From positions 3,472,001 through 3,536,000 of the forward strand of contig NC_135773.1 in assembly GCF_028453695.1 (NCBI RefSeq): a stretch of DNA of 64,000 nucleotides, written 5' to 3'. Positions 51,901-64,000 of this stretch are shown in pieces; within the stretch, counting starts at the first letter, position 1; each line of letters opens with the position of its first letter. The position numbers were made by a program, and so were the translations under genes. The DNA comes from Augochlora pura. Lineage: Eukaryota; Arthropoda; Insecta; Hymenoptera; Halictidae. The notes under the pieces were generated by a model. It was not told the origin of the DNA and made no database searches. It saw nothing but the letters and a program-made list of their open reading frames with translations.

Positions 51901-52405
51901 CAAGGATTTGTGTTGATGACTTCTTAAATTTGTTAGACAATAATCCTGAGAAATTAATAATCGTTGATATACGAAACAATATACAGTAGGTATTATATTT
52001 GTGTAAGAGAAGAGAACTCGGTTGGTAAACGCTTTTGCACATACTCACTGATCTATTTTCATAGATTTGAACGAGGTGCAGTAGCAGGAAGTATTAACAT
52101 TCCATTTACAAGTGTACAACTGTCTCAAACTCAAATTGAGACTTTAGGACCACAGGCTAAACCAATTGCAGAAAATAAAAACAGTATTGTTGTAATTATT
52201 GGGCCTCATGATCAAAATAATGCTTTGGTACATACTCGATAACGATATTATATATTAAATAATTTTTACACTATTCTAATTAACAAATTCTTTGTAGTTC
52301 GCAGATTTTCTCGTAAAGTGTGGAGTTATGGGAGTATGTTCCTTGCAAGGAGGAATTTGTGCTTTGCGATCAAAATCTCCGAACATTATAGTAGGTGCAC
52401 GTTAA
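48992..52405 (+). CDS. TBCK: TBC domain-containing protein kinase-like protein
   Basis: Thirteen coding exons: 48992-49196, 49273-49522, 49616-49844, 49917-50191, 50269-50415, 50485-50605, 50752-50913, 50981-51158, 51231-51437, 51510-51769, 51858-51985, 52065-52227 and 52298-52405. Phases close to 810 aa (human TBCK is about 890). Domain order is as in TBCK. First comes a pseudokinase, in which the catalytic loop reads HRHLSPEN at residues 114-121 (no catalytic Asp) and YNYG replaces DFG. A Rab-GAP TBC domain follows at about 410-650, keeping the IxxDxxR arginine (IEVDIPR) and a Gln motif (YWQGLDS). A C-terminal rhodanese-like domain covers about 695-805. Known role: part of the FERRY Rab5 effector complex, with links to mTOR signalling and endosomal mRNA transport. 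ATG 48992 follows an acceptor; an in-frame ATG at 48971 would lie in the intron. Confidence 0.95.
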
Positions 52406-52777
52406 AAAATATATTATGGACAAATTTACAAATTTTGCATGACACAAAATTTATTGTGATTGTATGAAGCATATAAGATGACTACAATTTTGTACATAAG
52501 CAAAACATTAATATCATTTTGAAAGAATTATCTTTTTTCATTTATTGTAAATAGATATTGTAAGTATGAAACGTACTTTATGACCATAAAGAAATTGGAA
52601 CATTGTTATACCATATCAACTATACTTTGTAGTACCTGTATCCATTCCAACTGGTAGCCATAGAAACTAGATCAAAACATAAGAATTCATTACACAAATA
52701 CTCATAGCTACTATTGTTACATACTACTGCCCTCGTCATTACGGTTTTGTAAATATATCTTAATCATTTTTTTAAGT
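52406..52777 (+). other. 372-bp spacer between TBCK and TBC1D32-like gene
   Basis: It must hold the 3' end of TBCK and the promoter/5' UTR of the next gene on the same strand. No canonical AATAAA is present; ATAAAG-type variants occur near 52586. No other feature is visible. Confidence 0.5.
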
Positions 52778-55700
52778 ATGGAACGTAATATTTCTCCAAA
52801 TATGCAAAAATGGATGAAAAAGTGTCTAAAAAAAGAGTTTGAAACAACGATACAGAACGGATTAGAAGAAAAAAGGGAATATACTGATATTATTCAAGAG
52901 ATCATACACTCTAAAGAAATGTCTGCTCTAATAAGTTCAATGAAAACTACACTTGTTGAACAATCTGCTTCAAGATCATCGTCAACATTATTTTCTGAAT
53001 CTCGGCCACAGTCATCTCTTTCTTGCCTCAGTGATCAAACAAGCGAAGACTGGAATTCTCCATTGAATAATGATGAATACTATAATATTATTGTTGATAA
53101 GATCAGCAATGATAAACCTACACATGTTAGATTAGCTGCCTACGAAGTTTTATTGAAACATGACCTGTCAAATGTAAATAACAATGCAGTGTGGAATTCA
53201 CTTAAGAAGGCTCTGTTAGATAGTCTCACTGATGAAAATAGACCAATTTTCGAAGCCAGTTTACAAGTTCATGCAAAGTTGCTGACTTGTTTGCAGTCAC
53301 ATGATGTGTACATAAATTTACTAGATGCATTCACTGCTCAATATCATTCTCAAAAAACATTTGAAATACTACCTACTCTGATTACGGGAATTAATTTTAA
53401 ATTTTTCCTGCACGAAAAAGTGTTTCGAATTATACACTTGATACTTCAATATCACGAAGAAAGATTAAAATGTGTAAGAAACCCTGATAAATCTACAGAA
53501 GAATTAATAGAACAGTTTATGACATTTTTTAGCACGCATGAATTTGGTAATGCAGCGCAATCTAAATCATTAAATATATTGAATATTATTTCTATATTGG
53601 ACCCATGTGCTAACTGGAGCAAAAAATGGATTGTTAATCTTGCTACTAGAAGACTCTTTTTAATTGCATTAGGCAAATCACCCAGTATCTTACAAAATAT
53701 AATGAAACATATGAGAAAAGGATTAGAAGATCCCCCTCATTTTGTATCAATTTCGATTTGTGATGAACCAATGGAAGTAATTATTAATGGAAATACAATA
53801 GAAACAGTAACTTATCTTCATTGCTTATGCTTTGTATCACAGCTTTGTGCATATGAGGCAAGCAGAAAACTATTAGAGGAAAGTATTTTTGATAAGCCAT
53901 TCGGAATTTCCGACTTTCTAACTGCTTCCCTAAAAGCTTTAAATAAATTGTCTACAGATACATTACATGGCGTGTATGATACCTCTTGTTATGCTTTACA
54001 ATTTATTTTAGACAAGCCAACAATTTTATGTAATCCTGAATTTTATCATATCGCGTTGTGCCACTTACCGTCTTTATCTGAAAATAATATAAAAATATGG
54101 CCGCATACATTAAATATCGTCTTACATATGTTGGATACATCAGATGGTACATCGTTTCTTATCTCTGAATGCAAGGAGCACACAGTGAATTTTGAGAATA
54201 ATGTTTCAAAGTGTCCTGCTATGTACATTACAGTAATAGCATCCAATATGTTGAAACAACCGTTCTCTATAATGAATACTGAATATCTCCTAAAATTATT
54301 TAAAGTACTAGAAAAGTTATTTGATATATTTGATACATATGAAATTGTACAATATAAAGTAGAAAAGAATTTTTATCCTGCTGTATCACATTTTTACAGT
54401 AAGCTTGATAAATCCTATTTTGAAAATGAAAATAAAGTTCAACAGATAAATAGGTAATTCCTATTTCTTTTCAACTTTTCTTATTAAGGAAATACAATTG
54501 TATATAAAGGATTTCATTTTTAGCGCTGTTATATCATTATTACTTAAAATGGTATCTGTACCATTTGGTTTGAAAGCACTTGTTCAAGAACCATCAGTGT
54601 TCCATGAACTAATTGCAGGATGTATTGCACCATTGAGAATGTCATGGACATCAATGGAAGTGGTTAATTTTGTGTCCCTTGCTGCATTTTTTCATTTGGG
54701 ATATAATACACTTACAAATCTTGCACCCCATAGTTTATCAACTTTACTTTCAGAAACATGTAAAATATCAGAAGACATCCATTATTTTTCTGATCCATGG
54801 GATCATGAAAGCATCCGTAACTTTTTACATGTACTAGCATTCTTTTCACTTAATTATAAATGTAAGAATAATGATAGAATAATGATAAGTATCCATTAAA
54901 TAATTGTTGAAGCATTATAGAATATGAATACATAGGTTTCTCAGCCCTTATGACCAATGTAAAGGACACATGCAACAGTGAAGAACAGAATTATCCGCTT
55001 AACTTATTTGAACTCTTTCAAAATGCAATAAATCCGGATTCTAATTACCATTATTTAGGACTTTTGTCACTGATGACTGTAATTTGGAATTTAAATATTC
55101 GTGTATACTTAATAGAGTTACTAAACTTCCAGGTAAATCAAAATTATATTTAAAAAAAAAGATTTTACTTTCTTTGCTCACCTTTGATAGCATGAATGAT
55201 TTTAGAACATTTTATTACAATTTCAAAATTCCAATTTACAAAAACGTGATAATGAGGATGCAAAAGAAGAAGTTATTGATGAATATACTTTAATACGGCA
55301 TAAAATAATATCTAAAACAGATTTTATTGAACTTGAGGATGAGGAAGAACAAAGTAAATTGGAGGATTATGATGTCTCAATATTGCCAACTCCGAAGTTG
55401 AACATACGAATGCATTCCTTAGAATATGATGATAGTACAGAATTAGATGATTTTCTTAAAGAAAATAAACATGGATTGTTAGACAGTGACTGGATTGGAG
55501 GAGTTAGAGCAGCCTATACGCAATCATCAGATTCAATAAAGGTGAAGATTTAATTCAAAATTGATATTCATAACTTCTCCAAGTAAATTAGAACTAAATA
55601 TATTCCACTCTCTTATAGAATACTACATTAATACAATTATTAGATCAGATGCAAAAAGCAATTCCTACTGCAGAATGGGTTGAAAATTTTCAATGGCAAG

Positions 55701-57032
55701 GGAGTACTTCAGTAAATACCGATTTTTGGTTTGCAGAAGAGATACATGGAATTAACTTAGCTCTACATTATGCTGAACAAAACCATATTTTAAAAGATAC
55801 TGTTGAAATGAAAAAGAAATTGCAAGAATTTATTAACGAGTGTTACGCATTTATACACTATCAGAGACCAAAAAAATTTGATGGATTTGATTGGTTTTTA
55901 GCAACAGTGTTTATTATTTGTGAAGGTGACATAGAAAGGTGTGTATCAATAATTTTATATATCTGAATATTTGAATTCAATTTTCTTATATAATCTTATG
56001 AATGATTCAGCTGATATTGTAATGTAAAATCATTCATATTCATGAAAGTTATTTTCTGCACACAAAATAATTAGTAGAAGAAGTAATATGTTTTAAATGA
56101 ATGCCTCAGCTGACCGCGAATATACCCCTCATTAGCAAAATTCAATAGCTCATTCAAAATATATTTGTGAGCAGTCACAAATATATCTCAAAGGAGAGAT
56201 TTTCAAATTACTAATGTCATTTAAAAAGTGGGGAAACTCTAGCTAGTCATATGTCATCATTGGCAAGGTCTCAGATTGAAAACTTAGTCACCACTATAAT
56301 GACATTGCGCGTAAGAATAGTATAAATCATCATCGACCTTCTAAGCTGTCTAAGATAATATAATTATATATTATAACTGATTGCAGATGTAAAATATTTA
56401 TACAACATTTACTGAAATTCCCAGTAATTATTTTTTTGTGGCCAAATTTAGGAAAAATTATAGATAAAAACATTCAGGAAGAATGTACCATTCAATTTAT
56501 GTTTATGCAACTTTTAGAATCTATCATTAGTAATGAATTACCACATATTCAGTTTGTACTCAAGGTAATATTACACAGAATTACAGAATTTTAGTAATTT
56601 TATTAACTAATTTATTTTCTAATGTAGAATACTTCTGGAATAAGTTGGTCTTTGATGTGCAACTTAATGATATCACAATGTTTTTGGGGTATACTGCCTT
56701 GGTCTCAAATTTTGCATTTTTTTGCTATTTGTATGCTACATTCGCCTGATTATATAATATATTATTGTGTATCACTCCTACACTGTTGTCAGAAAACAAT
56801 AATGGAACATATGACAAGTGGAAAAATGTGGCCTGAATATATGGTATGTGTATACTTATATAATTATAAACATTTAAATACGTATAAATAAATATTTTTT
56901 TGTACATAGATGTTAAGTGATTACCAATCTCATAAATACATCAGATTTATGGATACGTTAGATAAAAGATATGGAAACAAAATTTTACCGAAACTGTCAG
57001 CAATAAATTTTGATTCTTTAGGTCAAATATGA
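52778..57032 (+). CDS. TBC1D32: Broad-minded / TBC1D32-like protein
   Basis: Eight coding exons: 52778-54453, 54524-54861, 54936-55132, 55206-55541, 55619-55938, 56387-56564, 56628-56843 and 56910-57032. Phases close to 1127 aa (vertebrate TBC1D32 is about 1250). The N-terminal two thirds is alpha-helical repeat sequence with a Ser-rich patch at about residues 65-95. The C-terminal third resembles the degenerate TBC domain of broad-minded (SDWIGGVRAAY, then TAEWVENFQW, then QCFWGILPW). Known role: ciliary/Hedgehog signalling with the kinase CDK20 in vertebrates. Insects with few ciliated cells would use it in sensory neurons or sperm (inference). Assignment rests on overall pattern and memory of the family, so the family call is less certain than the gene itself. 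Confidence 0.8.
56159..56186. repeat. Perfect 12-bp hairpin in a TBC1D32-like intron
   Basis: The arms 56159-56170 (ATATATTTGTGA) and 56175-56186 (TCACAAATATAT) pair exactly around a GCAG loop. It sits in the gene's longest intron (55939-56386, 448 bp). It is too short for a microRNA precursor by itself. Confidence 0.7.
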
Positions 57033-57260
57033 ATATGTAGATAGTTCATAGAAGGAAATCACATCACATTAAACGTTTTTAAAAATCTATTGTTACACAT
57101 CATTCATGTTACATATACTTTTATGACATCATTTCACAAAATATTCTATTAAATGCTCTGTATACATTATGTTATATGTACAATAACAGTTGGAATTAAA
57201 TTGTGATGCAATAATTAGTAAAACAGATTTTATTTACTTTTCAACAAAATGCAATGTCGC

Positions 57261-57266
57261 AATAAA
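57261..57266 (+). terminator. Poly(A) signal of the TBC1D32-like gene
   Basis: AATAAA lies 229 bp downstream of the stop on the same strand, within the 465-bp convergent gap (57033-57497). Confidence 0.5.
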
Positions 57267-57396
57267 GATATCTGAATGAATATAAAAGTGCATTTTTCTA
57301 TGATTTTCTGTTGGAAATAGTTTGTACGTAATATGTGCAATATTTATTCAGGCCGTACCTTCTAAATTCAGGAATAACATATCGGTTGTAGATCTT

Positions 57397-57402
57397 TTTA
57401 TT
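57397..57402 (-). terminator. Poly(A) signal of AIFM1
   Basis: TTTATT on plus (AATAAA on minus) lies about 96 bp past the AIFM1 stop. The two converging transcripts would therefore end about 100 bp apart without overlapping. Confidence 0.55.
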
Positions 57403-57497
57403 CATAAAAATGATTCAAAATTAGCGGATAAATAACATTATATACATTACTGACACATTGTTGTCATGTTTTTTATCACATTTTTGAGTCTACGGAA

Positions 57498-60400
57498 TCA
57501 ATTATCGTGAATAGTGAACAGTTTCGCTACTTCATTTAAGTCGTCGTATTTTGTGCCTCTGGCAAGCACCTGTGTGAGATACACATAAAATTATATTTCA
57601 GTTTTCACGTTTCCTATATGTATTTATAAAACTTATTTTTTTTTTTATACACCCACCTGCCTAGCGATCGACATTCGATTGAAAAGATTCCAAAGAACTA
57701 TTCCAACCACAATGTCATCCCTTAGATAAAAGATAACACCTTTTCCAAAATTATTTTCTTTCTTAGATTCCTCCGCTGTGACTAATTTTGAATCATCACA
57801 TTCTGATTTATCAGTCTCAGCCTCTATTGAACTCGCTTGTTGATCGCTGCTCTCTACTTTTTGTGTTACTAATTCTGATTTTACTGAGCTTTGTGTTGAG
57901 CTCAACGTCTGAATGATAAAAATGTAATATAAAAATTTCGAGAACATAACACAGCTTGAAAATTAATTTATCATGTGTTACCTTTTTCTGCAAAGAGTGT
58001 TCTGGATCGTTTGAACTAGACACTGGTGTTGAACTATTCGAATTTGATGATTTAGCAAAGACGCCTACAGTTGGTAGTGATGAATCTACAATGCCAAGGG
58101 CTTCATAACCAACTTCCGTTCCCAAGTCAGACCAAAACATTGATTGATGTAGGTACGGTTTTCCTAGCAAAAATGAAAATATTAATTCGTGTTTCTCATT
58201 TTTAATAATAGGTTTTGTAACTTCACAAGTCATCAAGTAATATATTTTGTAAATTGTAACTTACCTGCACCAGTCATATTTTCACCTGCTAATCTTCCTG
58301 AAACTACTGCATGATCATGATGTTCTACTCTCCTTCGACCAAGTTTAATGTCATAAAAACAAGCAGCATCTCCAGCAACCCAAAGATTGCTTCTTGCTTC
58401 TAACTCTGCATTTACAAGGAAGCCACCTATAATAGGATCTGTTTCTAAATGCGACGACGCTGCTAAATCAGTATTTGGTTCCACACCTACTGCTACAATT
58501 ACTTGATCAGCATCAATCTATCCGTGGAAATTAGAAATAAAAATTATCAATTGTTATGGTATATATGTAAACACAATGTGATATTTAAATCCTTTAGGTA
58601 AGACATACAGTATTGCCTTCAGAAAGAATGAGTGACAATTTTCCATTCTTATAGCAATAATCTACAACTTCGGAACTAGAAATGCACTGAACACCTTCTA
58701 ACATTGCTTTCTTTGTTGCCCATTCACTTAAATATTGTGGCAATACTTGATCCATTATAAACTTCTCTTTATATATTTGATACACGGTTTTGTCTTCAGG
58801 TACTGCATGGAAACGTATAATGAGAATGTTGTGGTATTAATTACTCATTCTATTAAACAACCATAAACATACGATTACGAGCTAATGAGCAAGCGAGTTC
58901 CGACCCAAGAAATCCTCCTCCGACTATTACTATATTTTTATACTTAGGATTATGTACACTGTCTTCCAAGACAAGAAAATCTTCTTTTGTTCTAAATGTT
59001 ATAATTTTATCTTGAAGTTCATCCTCAATGGATTCAAAGACAGGAAGTTGCTTGGGCGAAGCACCTAAAAGAACAATAAAATTCAGAATGTATATTTGAA
59101 ACAATCTCAATATTTGGTCTAGATGAAGATAAACAAAAATCGTACCATAAATTACTAAAAGTAGCATGTACCTTGAAAACAAAATGACTACTTACCAGTT
59201 GCAATAAGACACTTATCATATTTTATTTCATAACCATCATCAAGTGTCACAGTTTTATTTTGCACATCAATTTTTGTAACTTTCCAACCTGCAGCAATAG
59301 CTACACCACCTTTATCAGATTCTACTAAATGGTCGACATTTGTATAAAACTCATTTGGCTCATAGTATATACTGTAATACAATAAGAAGTAAAAAAATCA
59401 TTGATTATATATATGTGTGTATAATTATTAAACAGATACCTTCTTTGTGTGCCGTTCCATTGTGTAAAAACTAACTGTTCACTTGCTGTCCTATCTGTAT
59501 TGTACCAAAGTTCTTTTGATAATGGGGGTCTCATATAAGGAAAACCATTTTCTTCCATTATTACTAATACCTACAAGCAATTGTTCATTTATGAAATTGC
59601 TCGTGATATACCAGATTCAAACTTCAATTGCATACCTTAGCTTTAGGATCTCTAGATTTAATTGATCTAAATGCAGAAAATGCAGCAGTTCCACCTCCTA
59701 TTAAAAGATAAGGAACTTCTTTGGGAATTATAGAGGAATTAGGTGGTGACTTCATTTTTTCCAACGATCTTCTATGTCTTCTTCCATCCTTCTTTTCTAG
59801 ATATTTAGCATTAAAGAATGATTAATAACTAATTTTTACATTTCTTAATAAATGAAATAAACAAACTTCACTCAACTTACTCGTACTTACATCCTTTCCA
59901 GATTCAGATTTCTTTGTGGCAGGTAATGTAGAAGATATCTAGAGAATATATTCAAATGAAGATGTTAAAAGAAGAAAATTGTTTATACATATCAAAGCTT
60001 TCTACAAATTAAAATAAAATTTTTAATTAAATAAAGTAATTAATAAATAATAAGTAACATTATACCGCATATATTGTAACTCCGGCTATAAGTAATGCTG
60101 CTAATATCTTCCAATAAGGTGGTGATGGTGGTTTATCATTACACTTCTCTGAATCCAGTGGTTTACCGCAAACTTCATAACAAGACGGTGGACAAGATGC
60201 ATTAGGATAAGATTCACAAAGAGGAACGGTTCTTTTTGGTTGTGAATACCTACTTTCGGGTACACATTCTTCAGGTTTAATAGTGGTGCCTGGAGACTTG
60301 TATGGTTTTTTATCACATGCATTGTTACTGTACCATAAATTATTAACATTGACAACTCCTACAAAGTAATAAAAGATATCAAACAACAATTATGGTATTA

Positions 60401-60905
60401 GAACAATATATATATATATATATATATATGTCAGAAATATAATGCTATATATATAATGCTTATTGCTAATTATTTAATATAGGAACTATTTGAAAATTAT
60501 TGTTTGTAGCAAATATTATATATCTACAGATTAATTTTAGAGTTATACTAATATCAGCATACAAATTTTGAGGTTACATCGCGTGGTATAAACTTCAAAT
60601 CAGACATGCCTTAGACAAATTTTAAATGATATTAATGAAAAATAATAGGTATATAAGTACGTGTATGTTATAATAATAACATTCCATTATTTAATAGAAT
60701 TACGTCAACGTAAAACAGGCAATCAATTGTAAATTGAGCGAAAGATGAATTTGAAGATCCGAAAATTAGAGAAATATTTTCGATAAAATTACTGAAACCA
60801 ATCGTGAAGATATTTACCGAAATATTTTAAAGGACCAAAATGTTTAACTCGTGAATGTCTTGTGAGTTTTGGAAATCGTCCAACAATTCTAATACAACTT
60901 AACAT
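57498..60905 (-). CDS. AIFM1: Apoptosis-inducing factor 1, mitochondrial
   Basis: Twelve coding exons on the minus strand: 60905-60818, 60358-60066, 59938-59881, 59796-59636, 59570-59440, 59371-59196, 59064-58873, 58802-58609, 58517-58265, 58163-57982, 57908-57657 and 57569-57498. Phases close to 683 aa (human 613). A basic mitochondrial presequence covers about 1-30 and a membrane anchor about 109-127 ([12 protein letters not shown]). The FAD Rossmann motif is [13 protein letters not shown] (GGG at 180-182), followed by [10 protein letters not shown], a second [14 protein letters not shown]-binding motif, then [11 protein letters not shown] and [15 protein letters not shown]. The C-terminal block is GVIFYLRDD...NEVAKLF. 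It is an NADH oxidoreductase in the intermembrane space that supports complex I biogenesis through CHCHD4 and drives DNA degradation after release in cell death. The segment before the anchor is unusually cysteine- and proline-rich. A shorter acidic linker replaces the mammalian C-terminal loop. Confidence 0.95.
60406..60429. repeat. (AT)n microsatellite
   Basis: A perfect run of alternating A and T, about 24 bp long, in the first intron of AIFM1. It is length-variable by nature. Confidence 0.9.
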
Positions 60906-63652
60906 TTTTAATCAGCCAATTTTGGCCTTATGCAATATGGTGATGGCGCGTACGGCCGGCTCTGTTGACGACGCATACGACTGGAAGTCGTTGTACAGTT
61001 TTCTGGATACATTATATGATTCACACAATACACTCCATTACCTGATTTCTTTTGTAATCAAGCTGCAGTTTATTTTCAAATTATTAATTTTAGATTACTT
61101 AAATAGAAATTTAGCACGCGATGATAAAAAACATACAAATTTTTTTAAATCTATGTGTACTAACAACACATTGATAACGAATGACAGCTGTGCAGATTGG
61201 GCGGCAAAAATGGCGCAAATTCATTCCAATTCAAATTCTGAATTCGATATACATATGTACATAATTATTAAGTACACGCAGAAACATGCGTAGTTAATTT
61301 GAAATACTACAGTCTATAATAATATTGATTAAAGAAACGGCATTATATTGTGATTGATGTAAAAATCCGTAGTGTTATTTGTGTTATTGTGTCGTTGAAG
61401 ATATAAGACTCTTATTCTTCTTATCATTATTGTCTTAAATTATTATACCACATATTACTAAATTTTAGAAATGTACAAGCACTTACACAGTTACATATAT
61501 ATAAATACCTATATATGTTTAGAATTTCTCAAATTACATGAAAATTATCCAAATATGTTACTTCTAAATTAATGATTGATATTATAAATTTAGTAATTAA
61601 CGAAAAAAATCTTATTCATAGTACGTTTATGTTCGTCTTTCAGTTACTTGACACAAAGATTCCTGGAATTTTGTATTTACAGAAACTACATTTTGCAGAA
61701 ATCTGTTCCTCGAAATGTCTATCTGTGATTACTACGTCGTATGTTTTTTGTTGAACAAAGAACGTTCGTATATGTACATATATCGCGGAACCTATAAGAT
61801 TCGACAAGCCCAAGGTGGACAAGAATGACTCACAATACCTTTCATGGGAGACAATGTCACGTATACCTTGAAAACTTTTTACGTTTAAAATGTTGTTGTC
61901 GTTCCTACAGGGCAACTTATTTTTATCTTCAAATCCAAGACATTCAAATATAATCTTTTGTACACAATTGTGTTAAAAGTTAAAATTATTCCACACATAC
62001 ACATAAGAAGTGTACAAAATAAAAGGGAAAACCTAATTAAAAAATAAATAAACTAAAAAAGAAATTAGATGATAGTAATTTTTAGTATGTTCATCATTTT
62101 AAAAAATGCTATATACGTATTACTAACTACCTACGTATTGTAAATATTATTAGATCAGTTTAGACCTGTACAAAATATGAATCGATTACATGCGTTCAAA
62201 CCTTATTATTGACTTTCAAAATATTATAAGGTGATACTAGAATATGTTTTAAAATTAAAAACAATGAAAGACAAATTTTATAGAGGACGCTACTGTTTTA
62301 GAATTGTCATGTATCAGCATATGTTCATTAATCTCTCAATTCAAGAACCACATTCGGGGAACGACGAAACTCTTGAATTGAGAGAATGCAGCGAATTGCT
62401 ATGCTCTGATTGGCTGGAAAATTCATAGCCGAACAGTGCTGCCCCTATAGTCAATGATAAAGAGAAAAAATACGAGTGAGTAAGACACCACACATCAGCA
62501 CAACTGCGAAACAAGTTACACCGACAAATGTAACTGCCTGGATTTCTCATCTGTATGGACAATTGTACATAGAGCCCACCGAGCTCATTCTGTCTCTCTT
62601 GGCCATCTTGTTTTCTTTTTAAAGTAACTGCGCAAAGGTGGATCCGCAGTAGAATGGTGGGGATAAAATGATTCTTGAATTAGGAGAAGAAAAAGCTCTT
62701 ATATTGAGAGACAGCTGTACATGTATAAGTGTTCGCCTAACTTCACTGTTGATCATCAACCTAAAAAGTTGTACATACATATTTAAATACATACACAATT
62801 CATCGATATTTGGGTTTCTAATCTTTTGACAAGATGAGTTGGATAAAAAGTCATGAATAAATCTACCGTTTAAACATGAATGTCATAAAGAGAGCACAAA
62901 TATTTTGGTAAAATATTGAAACAGGTAAGATTTTATTCTGTACATTCGAAGCTTTCTGTGACAGTATAGTTTATCGTTGCAATCCTATTAAAAATTAATG
63001 GCAGGTATACGCAAATGAGACTATGTGCATATAGGGTTAATTGTTTACTGGAAAAAGTATGTTTTCGAGGAATTCCATAAGTAAATATTATTGATGTTCC
63101 CTTTGTTTGTAAACAAGTTAATATTTGCATAATCGAATTGTTGCAGGAAAAGTCGTGACGTAGGAATAATACAATGCAATTTACGACTTTCACCGAGTAT
63201 ATAGTTTCAATAAAATTCCTTATCTTCTGATAAAATTGATTAGATTTCATTGTAACATAAAGTTGTTATTCCATACAAATACAAATAAGAAATACAAACT
63301 ATTTGTTTGCGTGATTTTAAAAAAATTTAATTTACATATCAAATTACTTTGTTCCTTATTTATAAATTATATTATTGTTCAAAACGATACATATATAAAA
63401 GGAGCATTGATAGTTGAAACATATTGTTATTTAAATATATAGAACATGCAATACGTGTAGAAATACGAAACATGTTGTCCATGAAAATATTGTAGCACTC
63501 CTTTAAAAACAAACAGGAAGTGTAATTCTTGTGTGTATCTTGTAGATGTTCTTTTTATAGACAAAGATTGACCTCTTTCTGTTCAGTAACCAGTGCATTC
63601 AACTGCCAGCTGCTTCTGAGTGCAGATAGAACATTTAAATCCACCATTAATT
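60906..63652. other. Intergenic region, AIFM1 to the last gene
   Basis: Two divergent genes flank 2.7 kb. A plus-strand open frame of 143 codons (60862-61293) overlaps the AIFM1 start exon and lacks family or splice support, so I treat it as chance. Repeat copy D lies at 62331-62712. The last 100 bp before 63653 look like a 5' UTR. Nothing else is supported. Confidence 0.45.
62331..62712 (-). repeat. Dispersed repeat family, copy D (most complete)
   Basis: This is about 380 bp. The left end has TCTCTCAATTCAAGA and, 20 bp further in, its exact reverse complement TCTTGAATTGAGAGA. The right end repeats the pair in degraded form (ATTCTTGAATTAGGAGA, then CTCTTATATTGAGAGAC). So the outer ends form terminal inverted repeats, each with an inner inverted partner. 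The interior carries TCTGATTGGCTGG, an inverted CCAAT box. No coding capacity. Copies A, B, C and fragment E share interior blocks. It behaves like a MITE-type element. Confidence 0.75.
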
Positions 63653-64000
63653 ATGCCAGACAGGTGAGTTTTTTGCACTAATATTTACAAATATATGTTA
63701 AAAATGATATCATTTATTTGCTTGTAATATATATATTTAATTATACTTTGTTTTTTTTTATTAAAAAACATCAAGTTATATTTATTATTATTGAAGATCC
63801 CATTATTTTTTTGTCCATTCTTAATGCAATGATTTTATATTAATTAAAAAGTTTTGGTATATATTTTAACATAATTTACATTACATAGTATAATACTGTG
63901 CCGTTAGGAAAAAAGTTTTGGCCGGTGCTGGAGTAATCTGGGGTATCACTGCGTTTTATTTCTTCATTATTCACAAACTTCCAAGATCAATGGGATTATT
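63653..64000 (+). CDS. Small single-TM protein, N-terminal part (cut by window edge)
   Basis: Exon 1 is 63653-63663 (MPDR..., ending AG/GTGAGT) and exon 2 starts at 63908 after GTTAG and runs off the window. The join is in phase 2. The visible 34 residues have a short basic start (PDRKK), one hydrophobic helix (VLAGAGVIWGITAFYFFII) and then HKLPRSMG. This looks like a small organelle-membrane protein such as a mitochondrial assembly factor, but I do not recognise the family. The rest of the gene lies beyond 64000. Confidence 0.6.

Noticed and set aside
58806..58872. Extra AIFM1 exon or missing residues between exons ending 58873 and starting 58802
   Set aside because: The 70-bp gap has consensus ends, and the spliced product keeps normal spacing between the GFLGSELAC motif and the next conserved block.
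60862..61293. 143-codon plus-strand ORF
   Set aside because: Overlaps the AIFM1 start exon antisense and has no recognisable domain or splice structure.
61640..61915. 91-codon minus-strand ORF, also inspected as a tRNA-like GATTCGA motif
   Set aside because: No cloverleaf arms could be drawn and the peptide matches no family.

Overview
The window is nuclear DNA from an insect, most likely a hymenopteran (bee-like). The evidence is very AT-rich intergenic DNA, compact genes with many short GT-AG introns, and animal proteins such as COX6C, AIF, the PP2A scaffold, TBCK and an NCOA6-type coactivator. There is no operon structure, no CRISPR and no tRNA or rRNA that I could recognise. Exon models were built by hand from splice signals. 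In every multi-exon model the reading phase closes across all exons.

Layout. 0-2 kb: a dispersed-repeat fragment, then an intronless ORF of unknown family split by a frameshift. 2.4-6.8 kb (-): a very long coiled-coil protein whose upstream in-frame extension has two stop codons. 7-8.7 kb: motif-rich sequence with a decayed coiled-coil fragment on the + strand. 8.7-14.2 kb: gene desert. 14.9-22.9 kb (-): nuclear receptor coactivator 6 (NCOA6) homologue, 2206 aa. 25.8-26.1 kb (-): COX6C (cyclope). 28.7-31.1 kb (+): multipass membrane protein with an N-terminal EGF-like motif and a RING-CH domain. 33.7-36.6 kb (-): PP2A scaffold subunit PR65/A. 39.6-41.8 kb (+): ornithine-decarboxylase family protein with one substituted active-site residue. 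42.3-45.6 kb (-): membrane dipeptidase. 46.3-46.9 kb: two weak small coding candidates. 49.0-52.4 kb (+): TBCK. 52.8-57.0 kb (+): broad-minded/TBC1D32-like protein. 57.5-60.9 kb (-): apoptosis-inducing factor (AIFM1). 63.65 kb to the end (+): first exons of a small single-TM protein, cut by the window edge.

Gene relationships. Most genes are unrelated housekeeping loci. Two TBC-domain genes (TBCK, TBC1D32-like) lie head to tail 372 bp apart. TBC1D32-like and AIFM1 converge, each with its own poly(A) signal in a 465-bp gap. The ODC-like and dipeptidase genes also converge, 535 bp apart.

The least explained items are the frameshifted ORF at 0.8-1.9 kb, a dispersed repeat family of about 0.4 kb (copies near 0.4, 27.5, 37.7-38.5, 48.2 and 62.4 kb) that carries a CCAAT-box-like core and has one copy split by a foldback insertion, and a broken small membrane-protein ORF at 46.6-46.9 kb. 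No complete new biological system is demonstrated.
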